Source: Tieghemostelium lacteum (Eukaryota > Evosea > Eumycetozoa > Dictyosteliales > Raperosteliaceae). From it: a stretch of 64,000 nt of DNA. The notes under the pieces are model-generated. The model saw nothing but the letters and a program-made list of their open reading frames with translations. It ran no database searches and had not been told where the DNA came from. Numbering within the stretch: the stretch's first letter is position 1; each line of letters begins with the position of its first letter. The DNA lies in contig LODT01000028.1 of the NCBI GenBank assembly GCA_001606155.1, positions 968,735 to 1,032,734 of the forward strand, read 5' to 3'. Of this stretch, positions 8,851 to 20,170 are shown in pieces. The position numbers were made by a program, and so were the translations under genes.

Positions 8851-9660
8851 CTATTTGTTTAATTTCTTTTTATTATTATTAGTTTGTGTATCAAAAGAAC
8901 CTTTGGATGATCGTAATTGAGTATCTTGTAAAAATCTATCTTGTGCATATTGATGATTATCATACTCATAGTCATCATCATCGTCGTATTCATAGTAATC
9001 ATCTTCTTCCTCTACACCAAAATGAAAACGTTGATTTTGTTTAAATGTATTCAGTTTTTGAGAAGGTGTATTTGCATTGTCATAGCTCGGTATATAAATA
9101 TCTTTTAACTCGTTAACTATTGTAGAGTACATGTACAATTCCGACAGAATAGCTTGTGCATCAAATGTATTTTCATAGCTCTCCAATTCCTTTTGTAAAA
9201 CCACCAGTCTTTCTTGTACCGATTCCAAAGCTTTCGTGTCCTCCAATGTCATACTGTGATTTACATATACCTTCGAACTGGAATGTGAAGGGGTAGGTAT
9301 ATTCTCTAACTGAAGCTTTATAATCTCACATAGAGACAACAGTTTATTGACCTCCTCTAGAAAGTACTTGTGATCTAAACATGCTAAATCTACTTCAACC
9401 TCTGATGGCGGAGGTTTCTTGGGTTCGTTAACCTTTATACTCTGTCCACTTCCAACAACTACCAGTTCTTTTATATCTCTCTTACATAAAGGGCATTTGA
9501 TCTGGTTGAGTACCCAATTCTCTATACATTCTCTACAAAATTTATGTTTACAATCACTAATTTCAGTTTCATTTTGAATTGTACTTAAACATATACTACA
9601 ATCTTTATCTCCATTCGACTTATAACCACCATTGTTACTATTGTTATTCATTGTTGTCAT
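8851..9660 (-). CDS. RING-finger (C3HC4) protein, likely E3 ubiquitin ligase
   Basis: A single-exon gene of 269 residues. A canonical C3HC4 RING lies at residues 21-59: C21, C24, C37, H39, C42, C45, C56, C59, in the order C-S-I-C ... C-K-H-K-F-C-R-E-C ... C-P-L-C. The sequence C-K-H-K-F-C-R-E-C-I-x-x-W is close to the Topors-type RING, but no other Topors feature could be confirmed. RING domains recruit E2 enzymes for ubiquitin transfer. A helical region with coiled-coil character spans ~95-180, and the C-terminus has a very acidic Asp/Tyr/Glu cluster near 220-236. The gene is head to head with the RCC1-like gene across about 70 bp, so the two probably share a promoter. The start could be Met1 or Met4. 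Confidence 0.75.
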   Translation of the reverse strand: MTTMNNNSNNGGYKSNGDKDCSICLSTIQNETEISDCKHKFCRECIENWVLNQIKCPLCKRDIKELVVVGSGQSIKVNEPKKPPPSEVEVDLACLDHKYFLEEVNKLLSLCEIIKLQLENIPTPSHSSSKVYVNHSMTLEDTKALESVQERLVVLQKELESYENTFDAQAILSELYMYSTIVNELKDIYIPSYDNANTPSQKLNTFKQNQRFHFGVEEEDDYYEYDDDDDYEYDNHQYAQDRFLQDTQLRSSKGSFDTQTNNNKKKLNK

Positions 9661-9732
9661 AATTGAATTTCCTTTGATAAGAAATTTTTTTTTGTAATAA
9701 ATGAGAAAATTAATTTTTTTAATTTTTTAGGA

Positions 9733-10863
9733 ATGATACAATATGGTGTAAATGAAATGATACAATATGGAATTGAAAAGTTTAAAAATAAAAATATAAA
9801 ATCTATTGTAACAAATAGTTTATTTATATTGATTGTAACTAATAAAAATGAATTTCATAGTTACAGAATGTCAAGTTTAAATGTATATGTAATTTATCAT
9901 GTAAATTTCAAATTAAGTTAATGAAAAGATGAATTAATAGGTTACCATTTCAACTTCTAGAAAGAATTAGTGTTACCTAACCATTTGAAATTGGTTAGTA
10001 GTATTGCATGTGGATTCAATCATTGTCATATTATATTATCAACTTCTAATGAAATCTATGGCATGGGTGACAACTATTCAAATCAACTGGGATTGGATAC
10101 AAAATCTTATTATAATGATTTTATAAAAGTTGATCTATTTAATGATAAATCTATTCATTCTATATCATCAGGTAGAGATTACTCTATAGTATATAATGAT
10201 TATAAAGTTTATACCGTTGGAACGAATAATACCTATGGTCAATTAGGTATAAATGAATCGATACCATTGGATATTATAAGAGCAGTAGATTGGAGTACTT
10301 CAAGTTTAGGTGAGGAATTAGTTAAAAAGATTGTGTGTGGAGATTACCACAATTTGATTTTAACTAAAAGTGGGAAGGTAAAGAGTTTTGGTTGGAATCA
10401 GTATTATCAATGTGGATTGGAAAATGCAAATGATCAGAGTACACCTAGACTCATTGAATCTATTGGCAATGTAAAGGTTGTGGATATAACATGTTCTAGT
10501 TGGCATAGTGTATTCTTGAGTGCAGATGGAAGAGTTTATAGTTGTGGTTGGAATATAAATGGTCAACTAGGTCAAAATGACACCTTATCAAGATCTATAC
10601 CAACCCTAATAGAATCATTAGATGATTTGGTAATTCAATCTATTCAAGTTTCTTCTAGAACTACAGTTTTAAAAGACACTTTAAACAGAGTATTTATATG
10701 TGGTTTTATTAAATATTTTAAAGATTCATTTAAATCACTATCATCTCATACCAGTGACCAAATTGAATATCCAAAACCAATTATAGAACTACAACAACAA
10801 CTACAACAAGAATCAATTCTGAATAATATACATTTCAATCAAAATACATTTTTTATTTATTAA
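9733..10863 (+). CDS. RCC1-like beta-propeller protein
   Basis: Two exons (9733-9882 and 9961-10863) join in phase across a 78-bp intron (GTATAT...TTCTAG) and give about 350 residues. Exon 2 holds at least four RCC1-type blades, each with a C-G/S-x-x-x-H-x-x-x-L core followed by a G-W/D-N...G-Q-L/C-G segment: A-C-G-F-N-H near its start, then V-C-G-D-Y-H-N-L-I-L, F-G-W-N-Q-Y-Y-Q-C-G, and T-C-S-S-W-H-S-V-F-L with G-W-N-I-N-G-Q-L-G. RCC1 propellers serve as Ran exchange factors or as protein-docking modules. The exchange-loop residues of true RCC1 were not identified, so a general scaffold is the safer reading. The true start may lie in a further small upstream exon, because TTTTTTAG directly precedes the first ATG. 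The stop codon abuts the stop codon of the opposing lectin-IPT gene. Confidence 0.75.
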
Positions 10864-13800
10864 TTATATAGTTGTGTAATTAAATATAGTGTTAGAGGAG
10901 GCTATAAGTCCTGATTGAATTTGAACCGTCAATGGACCATCTGGAGTATCATTCCCATAGAAAATACATACAAGCTCAACAGAAGATGGAATACTACTAA
11001 TTTCACATGGTTTACCACCAATGGTAACATTCATACTGTTTGGGAAATTTAAACCATTTACTGTAATAAAACTAGCTTGATTTCTTTTACCTGGTGTGGC
11101 ACTTAGAATGATTGGTGGTAAATATTTTTCTTCAGTTTTTTGTGAACCAACCATAAGAGTAAGGGATCCATATAGATTCTCAAGTGGATATATAAATGAA
11201 ATATTAGTGGGACTGTTTAGATTCAGTTCATAGATTTTGTTACCATTGACAGTCAATGAAAGCTCACTTTGTAGAGTACCAAAAGAGTCACCAATCACTG
11301 CAATTTTCTTATCCTCTTGATGGATTCTATAGATATTTGGTGCTTTATAACTGAATGTTACACTACTTAACTGGTTATCACATTCAACTGATAATATCTT
11401 ATTTTTACCAGTTCCAGGTGGAACAAAGGCTATAAATGTATTGTTAGAGTATTGGTAGTTTATAGGTGAAAATTCAGAGTATACTGATAAGTAAGATGGT
11501 AAACCATAGGATAAATTTCCAAAGAAACGACCACTGATAGTCATGTTGCCACCTTCAGTATCAACAACATTGGGTGAATAAGATAGGATTTCTGGAATTA
11601 TTTTAATTGGTATTAGAGGTGATGTCTCCACAAATCCAAGAACTGATAGATAGTTGCTAGTGGAGAGTGGTGGTATGGTACATGCTAATAGCGTATCATT
11701 TCCCACACAAGTTAGTGTGTCAGTGCCTAGATATATCATTAGACCACCACCATCAATTCCTAAACCAAGTCCTGAAACTTGCAGTACATGGTTACTGTCA
11801 ACCCATGCACTATCTACCTTTCCAGTATATTGAACTCTATAGAAATTAGATAGTCTATTATTTACAGAAACCTGTATACTGTAATTTCCTTTTCTGTATG
11901 GAACATCACATTGTAATTGGTAATGAGGAATAGTGATTACACAAACCAGAGTATCAAGTCCAATGGTAACTTTTAGGTCATTAATTACCTCTCCAAAGTT
12001 TTTTCCATTGATAGTAATCTTTCTAGCCACTGCATCGACTATATTTACAAAATGAATAACTGGTGGATCTAAGGTAATATTTAAAGCTACAGATGGACGT
12101 GATACATTTTGACTGAATATTGATACTACAACAGTTGGGGTTACCAATGACACTGGTATAGTACACAGAATTTTAGTGTGTGGTTCAAGGAGAATTACAT
12201 TGGTACAATTAACATTACCAATCTTAACATTGAGAAGATCAGCTCTTGTATAGAAATTCTCACCAGTAATGGTCATTATACCAGTTGTAGGAATACTATT
12301 TAAATATGATGAATTGGCAGCCACTACAAAACTAATTTTAGGATTTAGATAATTTAATTGGTAGGCGTAGGTTGAGTTTTCAATGGTGAGACTGGTTTTA
12401 TAGCTTCCAGCAGGTAAAGGAGGGAATACAGCATATATAGAATTAGATACAAAGTTTCTTACGATATTTAATGTTGTTATATCACTTGGTTTGGTTTCTA
12501 TAGTCACTGATACAGGTGTATAGGCATGACCAACATCAGATACACGGAATGTTGAATTTAGACCAGTTGATGGTTGAGAAGGAGGGACAGCAATAACATT
12601 TAGTAGAGTTATCCCATTTCCATATTCATATATTACACCATTAGTTGGGTACATTCCAGGTGAAGTATATGACAAAGCTCCAGTATTTATTTGAATTAGA
12701 TAGTTAATATTAAAGTTTTCATATGATGGTGAACCTGTGTAAGTTATTATGGCTTTTTGATAGGCTAATGGATGTCCAGAGATATAATAGAAAAATCCTG
12801 CGGATGTGAAATATATAGGTTGCCATACACCCCAATCTGTGTAAAGCCTTGTCCAAGCAGGTGGGAAGAAGCTAGTAAACAATGATCTCTTTTCAACATT
12901 GCTAAATAAAGCAGGTACACCATAATACTTATTATCAATATAAAATAAGTTATGGTTTAATGCATCATCAAATTGTCCAATGGCTGGAAATCCAGTGTAG
13001 AACTTAAAATTCCAGTAAATTGGAGTTCTTTGTCCTATAGTTGCAACACCATCTACGGTCATTTTAATTGGTAGTAAACCTCTTCTAGTAATTTCATTAA
13101 CAAATGATAGAGTGCATGTAATTTGTTGACCATAGTTTTCAATAGCTGATAGAAATTGAATATCGAAACAAGAGTTACCACCATATAGTGAGAATCTAAT
13201 TTGAATATTGGAAGCAACAGTACCAAAGTTCGAGCCAGTAATGGTAAGGGTCATACCATTTGTTATAGTTTTATCAAATTGTGAAAAAGTTGGAACTTTT
13301 ATAGAATGAATTACAGGTGGTGGTGCAATCCAATCTAGAACAGTTGTTGTTATACCTAAGGATGTTATAACAATGGTGTAGGATCCAGTTCCTGGAATTG
13401 CGGGTTTACAATTATAGTTGTTATTTGCGATGGTGGTTTTGGTACATGGGTAATTACTTGACCCTTTTCTAAATGTTACTATCAAATTGGTATCAGATAA
13501 CATTGCTGTTGAAAGTCCAGAGATTTGTACAGTACCTGTATCATCCATTCTACTGACTTCAGGCAGAGCTGAGTATTCACACAATACATTCAGTAAAATT
13601 TGATCAGGCATATTAAAGAGATAATACTTGAATTGAACAGAATCATATTTTAAACTTGTATAAAATTCACCAGATAAAGAATTTGGTTCACTAGAGTGCC
13701 ATGGACAATAGGTGTAGCATCTATCGTTCTTTACACTGTAAAACAAGTTGAATGGATTATAAGCATTGTCATAGTATATATCTCCAAATTTTTGATTTTC

Positions 13801-14131
13801 AATATAAACCATAGAATCAATACCATTTACCCAAAGTTCTCCCCCAAAAGTAGAAGTTATCCAATTAAATTCACTTTCAGTATTTATTTTTGCTAAATAA
13901 CTAATCCAATATTTCTTATTAGTTTATATTAAAATCATAAATGAAAATATATAAAATTATTAATTACCCTTTAGAAAATGTACTATATGGAGTATTTTGG
14001 CAAATTGTTTGAGCTTCACTACCCTTTTTAGTAAGTGGTGTTTTATAGTAATAATGACCATTTGAAGGGTTATATTCACCATTCAAACAATATATAAAAA
14101 AAACTAATAAAAATACAATAATAATTTTCAT
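10864..14131 (-). CDS. C-type lectin plus IPT/TIG repeat protein, no membrane anchor
   Basis: Two exons (14131-13968 and 13900-10864) encode 1066 residues. The signal peptide M-K-I-I-I-V-F-L-L-V-F-F is followed by a C-type-lectin-like domain (Y-L-A-K-I-N-T-E-S-E-F-N-W-I, and C-P-W-H-S-S-E-P-N-S-L-S-G-E), then many IPT/TIG (E-set) repeats with I-x-G-x-N-F-G cores and paired cysteines. A second, weaker lectin-like module interrupts the repeats. The intron is at the same position and phase as in the next gene upstream, so the two are tandem duplicates. Unlike that paralogue, this one stops in the last IPT repeat and lacks the EGF module, transmembrane helix and cytosolic tail. It is therefore predicted to be secreted, either as a soluble binding protein or as a truncated relic. 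Its stop codon directly abuts the RCC1-like gene's stop. Confidence 0.8.
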
Positions 14132-14320
14132 TTTAGATAAATAAATTTATTAAATTAAAAATATATTAAAAATTAAGTTTCATTAATTTTAGGACTCAAC
14201 TTTATTGATCTATTTTTAATTTTTGTAAAATTGAAGTGAAATTTCACCCACACTGAAAAGTTTTTTTTGGAAAATACTTCTAAAACAGTAGGTTTATTTA
14301 AAGATTTATACAATTTACAA

Positions 14321-17300
14321 TTAATTATGGCTATTGTTACTTAGATGTCTTAGTTTTGAGGCATTATTTGACAATTTCTTTTTAATTAGATAGATACTGG
14401 TTAAAATAAGAGCAAGTCCACCTACAAGACCTACAGTGAGACCAACTGCTAATTTCCATGTTTCTTTTTTCTTAGAGTCCGTGTCATCATCATTTTGATT
14501 GGCTTGACAATTTTCATTTTCTGATCTAGATGCAGAATTGAAGATTGGGTCTAATTGAACACTTTTACTAAAATAGGGGACTTGTATAGAAGCTAATAGG
14601 TGATAGAGTTCTGGTTGATCAACATTTTGGTAGAGTTGGTCAGTACTGTCTAGTACCAGTAGTTGACTGGGTACTACTGTTTGGTCAAGTATCATTCTAT
14701 CAGCAAACAATGCATTGAAATCAGCAGATCCTGTACGTATTTGGTACCATATGGATTGAGATCCTCCACCATAGGTAAAACTAGTTTTTACAGTTTGGTT
14801 TTGGTCATCACCACAACCGAATAGGTCTGATGGTATAGCTTGATTATCAAATATAACTTGAAGTGTATTAGTCTGAGATTCAAATGGCCAATTGGTTATA
14901 GTTATTTGGTATTTAAGTGAGTTTCCTGCAACATTTAATGTGACACCTGCGAATTTGGCAGTGTTGGGGTTGGGGTAGAGTGATATGGTAATTTCTAAAA
15001 TTATTTGTTTATAAGTGGCTTTGAAATAGGTTGAGGTTTGTGAGATTGTGTTTCTTTCAACCCATGTAAAGTTACTGATATTGTAGAGTTTAACAGTGGA
15101 TCCTGATTTTTGAATTTCACGGAAATATTTGAGAAGAAGTTCGAGTTTGTTGGTTGGGTATCCTGTTGCAATGGTAGAGGTTGCTGATGAGTCATAGGAG
15201 GGTGGTGGAGTTACTGGAGTTTTGTCATCTACTGCTATGGAACAATCTAAACTTGAATAACCGGTAGTGCAGTCACATTGTCCGTCTATAGGGTTACATA
15301 CACCTTTGGAACTGCATGAGTTTGCACATGTCTTGTTGGTGTAGTACATAAAGACATGGTTGGTTCCTGTGAGATTGTAAGCAGTGACTTGGACAGGCAG
15401 AGATGCGCCATTAGCTTGAACATCAGATGAAAAGTAGCATGAGAGATGGGTGGTGTCTATATAGGTTGGTTGTTGGCATTGCTTACCTCCTATTGTGATG
15501 GTAAAGTTATCTGTGGTGAATGATTGTCCTGTGAGAGTAACATATCCCATTTGGTTATAGAATAGAGATGTAGAGTACTGAATTACAGGTGCATGGTATT
15601 GAGATTTATAAGGATCTGATAAAGTGGCTGGTAACCCATAATGTGCAAGATAGGTAAGGTATCCATGTCCAGGTTCTTGTACACATTCAATTTGGTATGG
15701 GTATAACTTTGATATATATCTACAAGTCAATTGATGGTTAGTGGGTATAGTTGAGTTTATGTTAATTACAACATCGTCACCATTGGAATCTGTTGGTGAG
15801 AAATAGGATCCTGTTAATGTCACATTGCCACCGGTAGTCAAAGGATTTGGAAGTATACTTTGAATCTGAGGTTTCAAATAAACCCATTGAGAATGAGTTT
15901 GTTGGGAGGATACAGTTACACTGAGGTTACCATTCTTGAGATCAGGTGTCAAACGTACTCTTAAATTAGTATCAGTTATGGACAGTACCACAAGAGGTTT
16001 ATTTAAACCCTGGTAAGTAACCTGTACATTTGAAGGCTCAGTTCCAAAGCTAGTACCAATGATTGTAAGTACATCAACACCTTGTACTAATGATACAATG
16101 GTAGGTGCATAATAAGAGTACAAGAATGAATTGGATTGTCTGTTATCAACTTGTACTAGAATAGTGTAGTTTAAACCTGTTCCAGCTGGTATAAAGTATA
16201 CAATAGTAGTACTACCATTTTGTTGGAAATTACTTGAACTTATTGAAACACCGTTATCGAGGATTGTAATATTGTTGGTGATATTGTTGGTTGAAAGTTC
16301 AAAGAAACGTCCTAAGATGGTTACCTGTTGACCTGATGTTGGAAGGTTTAGATTGGATATAGTAGAGATGAAAGGGTACAATACGATAGGTAAAGATGGA
16401 ATAGGGACTGTTGCACCATCATCAATGTACAATTGACCTGATACCACTTGGTTAGGTAGAGGTCCACAGACTATAGAGTTACTACCATTAGCTAAACACG
16501 TAGATGTTATATCTACAGCTCCTAGTGCAATATGGAGCGATGATAAAGGTCCAAAATTAGTACCTGTTAAGACTAACCGATCTTGAAGTTGTTCAATGGA
16601 TTGTAATTGGAGCTCAAAGTATTGGAATATGTCATTGTGTCCAGTGAGACCATCAACAGTTACTGTAACTCTAATAGGAGTTTGTTGAGGATCTTCAAGT
16701 GCTGTAAAGTGGCATATAATAGTTGAGCTATCTATAACACTAGGTGAAGTACAGCTACTGTTACCTATAGAAATACTGAGATTTGTTGAGGCAAAGTTTG
16801 TACCTTTTATAGTTACATTTCCTGCAACTTTATAGAATGCATTGGATATAGTGTTGACAGTTGGTGGTTGGTAGGTAAGAGAAAAGATATCTGAAAACTT
16901 CTCAGAATTGACAACAAAGGATTGAATAGATCCAGTACCTGGTGCAACGGTACATTCATAGACATAAGGAGATGGTTTGGATTTCAATGTACATGTAGTA
17001 TCTTGATCATTGAAAAAGAATTGAATATTAGTACTCTGACCATTTGCATCTATATTGGAAAGGAATAGACCAGTGAGTGTAACAACACCTCCTGAAACTG
17101 GTGGAGAACCTATAGCTGTTATATAAGGTTTAAGTTTCAAACCTGGGTAGGTTGCTACTTGACTATCAACAGTTAGAACAATGTCACCGTTTACGGTCTG
17201 ATCTTGAGGTATAAAGACAAGCTCATAGTGAGGTACTGTTAAAGTTGTATTTAAAACACCATAATTACTCATGAGTATATTGATTTTTGATAAAACTTGT

Positions 17301-20170
17301 CCAAAGTTACTACCAATGATGGTAATGGTATTATTTGTTTGTGAGATGCTTGTAATGGTTGGTTTGTGGAATGAGAATAGTGCAATGTTACTAGTTTGTA
17401 AATTGGACTTTACTTGAATAGCAATATTAGTACCTGTTCCAGGGAGTACTTGGTAGGCTAGAATGGAGTTGGTTCTGTATCCTGTTTGATTGTTGACTTG
17501 ACCATTATCAATAACTACTAAAGGGACTGGTAAACCAAATGCAGATTGTTCAAAATATCTTCCAGAGATGGTAACAATATCACCAGTAGTGTTTACTAAA
17601 GTACTTGAAAGTGATGATATATAAGGTGTGAAATACCATTGTATAGGTGTGATATATTTAGATGATCCGTTAATGGTAATATAGTCACTGACTGCGTTCC
17701 ATGGTATAGGCTTACAGTTGGTATAGGTATTGTTACCTGTACATGACCCAGTTAGGGATATACTTCCAATACCAATGGTTAGATTTGCTATATTATTTCC
17801 AAAGTTATTTCCATAAAATTCCAAAAAGTCTTCAACTTGAACAATTTGAGTGATGGTTGGTGGTTGGTATTGGATAATGTATGATGATGACCCTAACCCT
17901 GCAACAATAATACTCATAGAATGGTTACCTTGTGCAGCAAATAAATTTGGACATTGTATGACAGTGTGAGGTGTTGTTATAGTACACCCACTCAATAGTA
18001 CTCCAGTGACATAGACTTTAATATAGGTATTGGTGATATAGAAATTAGATCCTGTGATTACAAGTAATCCACCTAATGGTGAAATAGAATTGGTATAGCT
18101 AATCTGAGGTAACTGGTATTTGTAAGTGTATCCTGCTGAAACTACACCATTTAGACTAACAGTCATTGTAGATGTTCCATAACCAGCTGGCAATGTACAA
18201 CGTAGTACAGTATGATTACTAACAATTTCAACACCAGTACAGCTATTACTACCAACTTTTACAATTAACAGTGATGGGTTTATGTAAAAGTTCTTTCCTT
18301 TGATTGTGATTAAACCTCCTGGTGTAGGACATGCATCTGCATCTGTTATCTCTGGTGGTGAGTATTTAACAAAAGATGAATTTGGAGCTGTTGGAAGACC
18401 ATCTACAATGACAGTGATAGAGAATGGCCCACCATAGCCTGCTGGTATAGTGGCATCAATATCCTGGTCGGAATAGTCTTTGGTGAATGCAATGATATTC
18501 AACCCCATTTGAACTGTAATTACACTATATATAGTACCAAAGTTAGCCATTGGAAACTCAGCAATTCCACCATCAGTTCCTATCATTACAGTTGAGTTGC
18601 TCTTGAATGATGGTGCAACTCCGCCATATTCCATAACAGCACCAATGATATTAACATCTGTAGGGTTATAAACTTTGTAATTACCTACTGAGAGTTGAAT
18701 ACCAAAATTAGAAGTTGTAGCAGGTGCACCTGTTATACTTACATAATAAGGAGTAACTTTTTGACCCTGTTTTGGACCTGATACATAATAGTATCCAGAA
18801 GAGTTGTAAGATAAAGGTGACCATACAACCCAATTAACAGTTAGATATCCATGGGAAATGGGAAGGAAACTAGAAAGGAAATCAAATTTTTCTTTGGTTT
18901 CAATTACACTTAGACGACCTACAAGACCATCAACAGTCAACTGCGATGCAAGACTAGTAGATACAGTATAGGTACCTAATTGAGGGAAACCACTGTAGTA
19001 GACATTATTGTAGATAAATGCTGTTCTGAAGTTTATAGATACAACCTTTCCAACACTTATCTTAATAGGTAATACACCCTTTCCAGTTGGAATATTAGCT
19101 GAGAGTTGACAAGTCAGAAATTGTGAATTATAGTATGGAATGGATGGAAGTGATGTTACATTCACACATGAAACAGCTTGGTTAAATGAGAAAAACACTT
19201 CTATCCTATCGACAGAATTTCCAAAATTGTTACCAGTAATAGTAACCAAATTGGAAGATGCAAGAGTAGGAGGTATATTAACAGTAGTAACAATAGGTGG
19301 TGGGTATTGCCATCCTAGATAGGTGTCAATCTTTCCCGATCCATCTTGAATAGTTACTGTATATCGACCATATCCAGGCCATGGTATACTACATTTCACC
19401 GAACCTGTTCCAGTAGGTGCTGGAGGATCATTTCTCTCAAATATAGTACAATTAAATTTTATGCCATATCCATCAACATTTTGAAAAGTGGCAACTAAAT
19501 TCTGAAGATTGAAGTTTTTTAGATTGGTAATGGTAACATCACCGGTGTCTGAAGAAGGTCCAACATAGGAAATTGGAGATTGAGCAAATTCACATAGTGC
19601 CTTTTCATTGTCTGTTAGAGCTGCATTATAAAAATAAAATTTACTTTGAACTGTATCTTTAAAAATTTTTAAACCTGATTCACCTGCTATAAAATTAGGT
19701 TCTGTGGATTGCCATGGACAGTAATTGTCACAACGGTCATTGTATACATTGTACAATGATTGACCTGATTCAGGACCTGATATAAATTTCCATTTACCCT
19801 GTGATACTGAATCTGACCCACTTATCCACGCTGTGGTAGATCCTGGTGCCAATATACTAGTTGTAATATAATTAAATTCTTCTTCTGAAGTTACAGTTGC
19901 AAGATACCTATTTTCAAAAATATACAAAAATGTTAGCTCATTACCGAAAAAATAAATATTTAAAATCCAAAATTTATGTAAGATAATACAATACCCTTTA
20001 TTTCCATTTGGAATTAGACTTTCACAATAGGTTTTTGCATTTGCAAAAGTCATTGTTTCTGGACTTAGTGTATAAGTGTGTCCATTGAATACAAATTCTG
20101 ATAAAATACAATTTATAAATAAAACAAAAATTACAATTAGAATAATAATATTATTATTTCTAATTTTCAT
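14321..20170 (-). CDS. C-type lectin, IPT/TIG repeats, EGF and membrane anchor; adhesion protein
   Basis: Exons 20170-19995 and 19907-14321 are separated by an 87-bp intron (GTATTG...AAATAG) that happens to lack stops, so it also reads through. The spliced protein has 1920 residues. The order is signal peptide (1-24), C-type-lectin-like domain (about 25-190, with C-P-W-Q-S-T-E-P-N), a long series of IPT/TIG repeats (about 225-1560) broken by a second lectin-like module, an EGF-like domain near 1575-1605 (C-A-N-S-C-S-S-K-G-V-C), a membrane-proximal domain, one transmembrane helix near 1875-1897 and a short basic tail. This resembles the dictyostelid Tgr/LagC group of IPT-E-set-TM proteins, some of which mediate cell adhesion and kin recognition during aggregation. 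The lectin domain suggests glycan binding. Whether it is an allorecognition protein is an inference. Confidence 0.85.
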   Translation of the reverse strand: MKIRNNNIIILIVIFVLFINCILSEFVFNGHTYTLSPETMTFANAKTYCESLIPNGNKGYCIILHKFWILNIYFFGNELTFLYIFENRYLATVTSEEEFNYITTSILAPGSTTAWISGSDSVSQGKWKFISGPESGQSLYNVYNDRCDNYCPWQSTEPNFIAGESGLKIFKDTVQSKFYFYNAALTDNEKALCEFAQSPISYVGPSSDTGDVTITNLKNFNLQNLVATFQNVDGYGIKFNCTIFERNDPPAPTGTGSVKCSIPWPGYGRYTVTIQDGSGKIDTYLGWQYPPPIVTTVNIPPTLASSNLVTITGNNFGNSVDRIEVFFSFNQAVSCVNVTSLPSIPYYNSQFLTCQLSANIPTGKGVLPIKISVGKVVSINFRTAFIYNNVYYSGFPQLGTYTVSTSLASQLTVDGLVGRLSVIETKEKFDFLSSFLPISHGYLTVNWVVWSPLSYNSSGYYYVSGPKQGQKVTPYYVSITGAPATTSNFGIQLSVGNYKVYNPTDVNIIGAVMEYGGVAPSFKSNSTVMIGTDGGIAEFPMANFGTIYSVITVQMGLNIIAFTKDYSDQDIDATIPAGYGGPFSITVIVDGLPTAPNSSFVKYSPPEITDADACPTPGGLITIKGKNFYINPSLLIVKVGSNSCTGVEIVSNHTVLRCTLPAGYGTSTMTVSLNGVVSAGYTYKYQLPQISYTNSISPLGGLLVITGSNFYITNTYIKVYVTGVLLSGCTITTPHTVIQCPNLFAAQGNHSMSIIVAGLGSSSYIIQYQPPTITQIVQVEDFLEFYGNNFGNNIANLTIGIGSISLTGSCTGNNTYTNCKPIPWNAVSDYITINGSSKYITPIQWYFTPYISSLSSTLVNTTGDIVTISGRYFEQSAFGLPVPLVVIDNGQVNNQTGYRTNSILAYQVLPGTGTNIAIQVKSNLQTSNIALFSFHKPTITSISQTNNTITIIGSNFGQVLSKINILMSNYGVLNTTLTVPHYELVFIPQDQTVNGDIVLTVDSQVATYPGLKLKPYITAIGSPPVSGGVVTLTGLFLSNIDANGQSTNIQFFFNDQDTTCTLKSKPSPYVYECTVAPGTGSIQSFVVNSEKFSDIFSLTYQPPTVNTISNAFYKVAGNVTIKGTNFASTNLSISIGNSSCTSPSVIDSSTIICHFTALEDPQQTPIRVTVTVDGLTGHNDIFQYFELQLQSIEQLQDRLVLTGTNFGPLSSLHIALGAVDITSTCLANGSNSIVCGPLPNQVVSGQLYIDDGATVPIPSLPIVLYPFISTISNLNLPTSGQQVTILGRFFELSTNNITNNITILDNGVSISSSNFQQNGSTTIVYFIPAGTGLNYTILVQVDNRQSNSFLYSYYAPTIVSLVQGVDVLTIIGTSFGTEPSNVQVTYQGLNKPLVVLSITDTNLRVRLTPDLKNGNLSVTVSSQQTHSQWVYLKPQIQSILPNPLTTGGNVTLTGSYFSPTDSNGDDVVININSTIPTNHQLTCRYISKLYPYQIECVQEPGHGYLTYLAHYGLPATLSDPYKSQYHAPVIQYSTSLFYNQMGYVTLTGQSFTTDNFTITIGGKQCQQPTYIDTTHLSCYFSSDVQANGASLPVQVTAYNLTGTNHVFMYYTNKTCANSCSSKGVCNPIDGQCDCTTGYSSLDCSIAVDDKTPVTPPPSYDSSATSTIATGYPTNKLELLLKYFREIQKSGSTVKLYNISNFTWVERNTISQTSTYFKATYKQIILEITISLYPNPNTAKFAGVTLNVAGNSLKYQITITNWPFESQTNTLQVIFDNQAIPSDLFGCGDDQNQTVKTSFTYGGGSQSIWYQIRTGSADFNALFADRMILDQTVVPSQLLVLDSTDQLYQNVDQPELYHLLASIQVPYFSKSVQLDPIFNSASRSENENCQANQNDDDTDSKKKETWKLAVGLTVGLVGGLALILTSIYLIKKKLSNNASKLRHLSNNSHN

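Noticed and set aside
19908-19994. Extra lectin-domain insert in the long lectin-IPT protein
   Set aside because: This stretch has GT/AG ends at the same position and phase as the intron of the tandem paralogue, is AT-rich and multiple-of-three in length by chance, so it is an intron.
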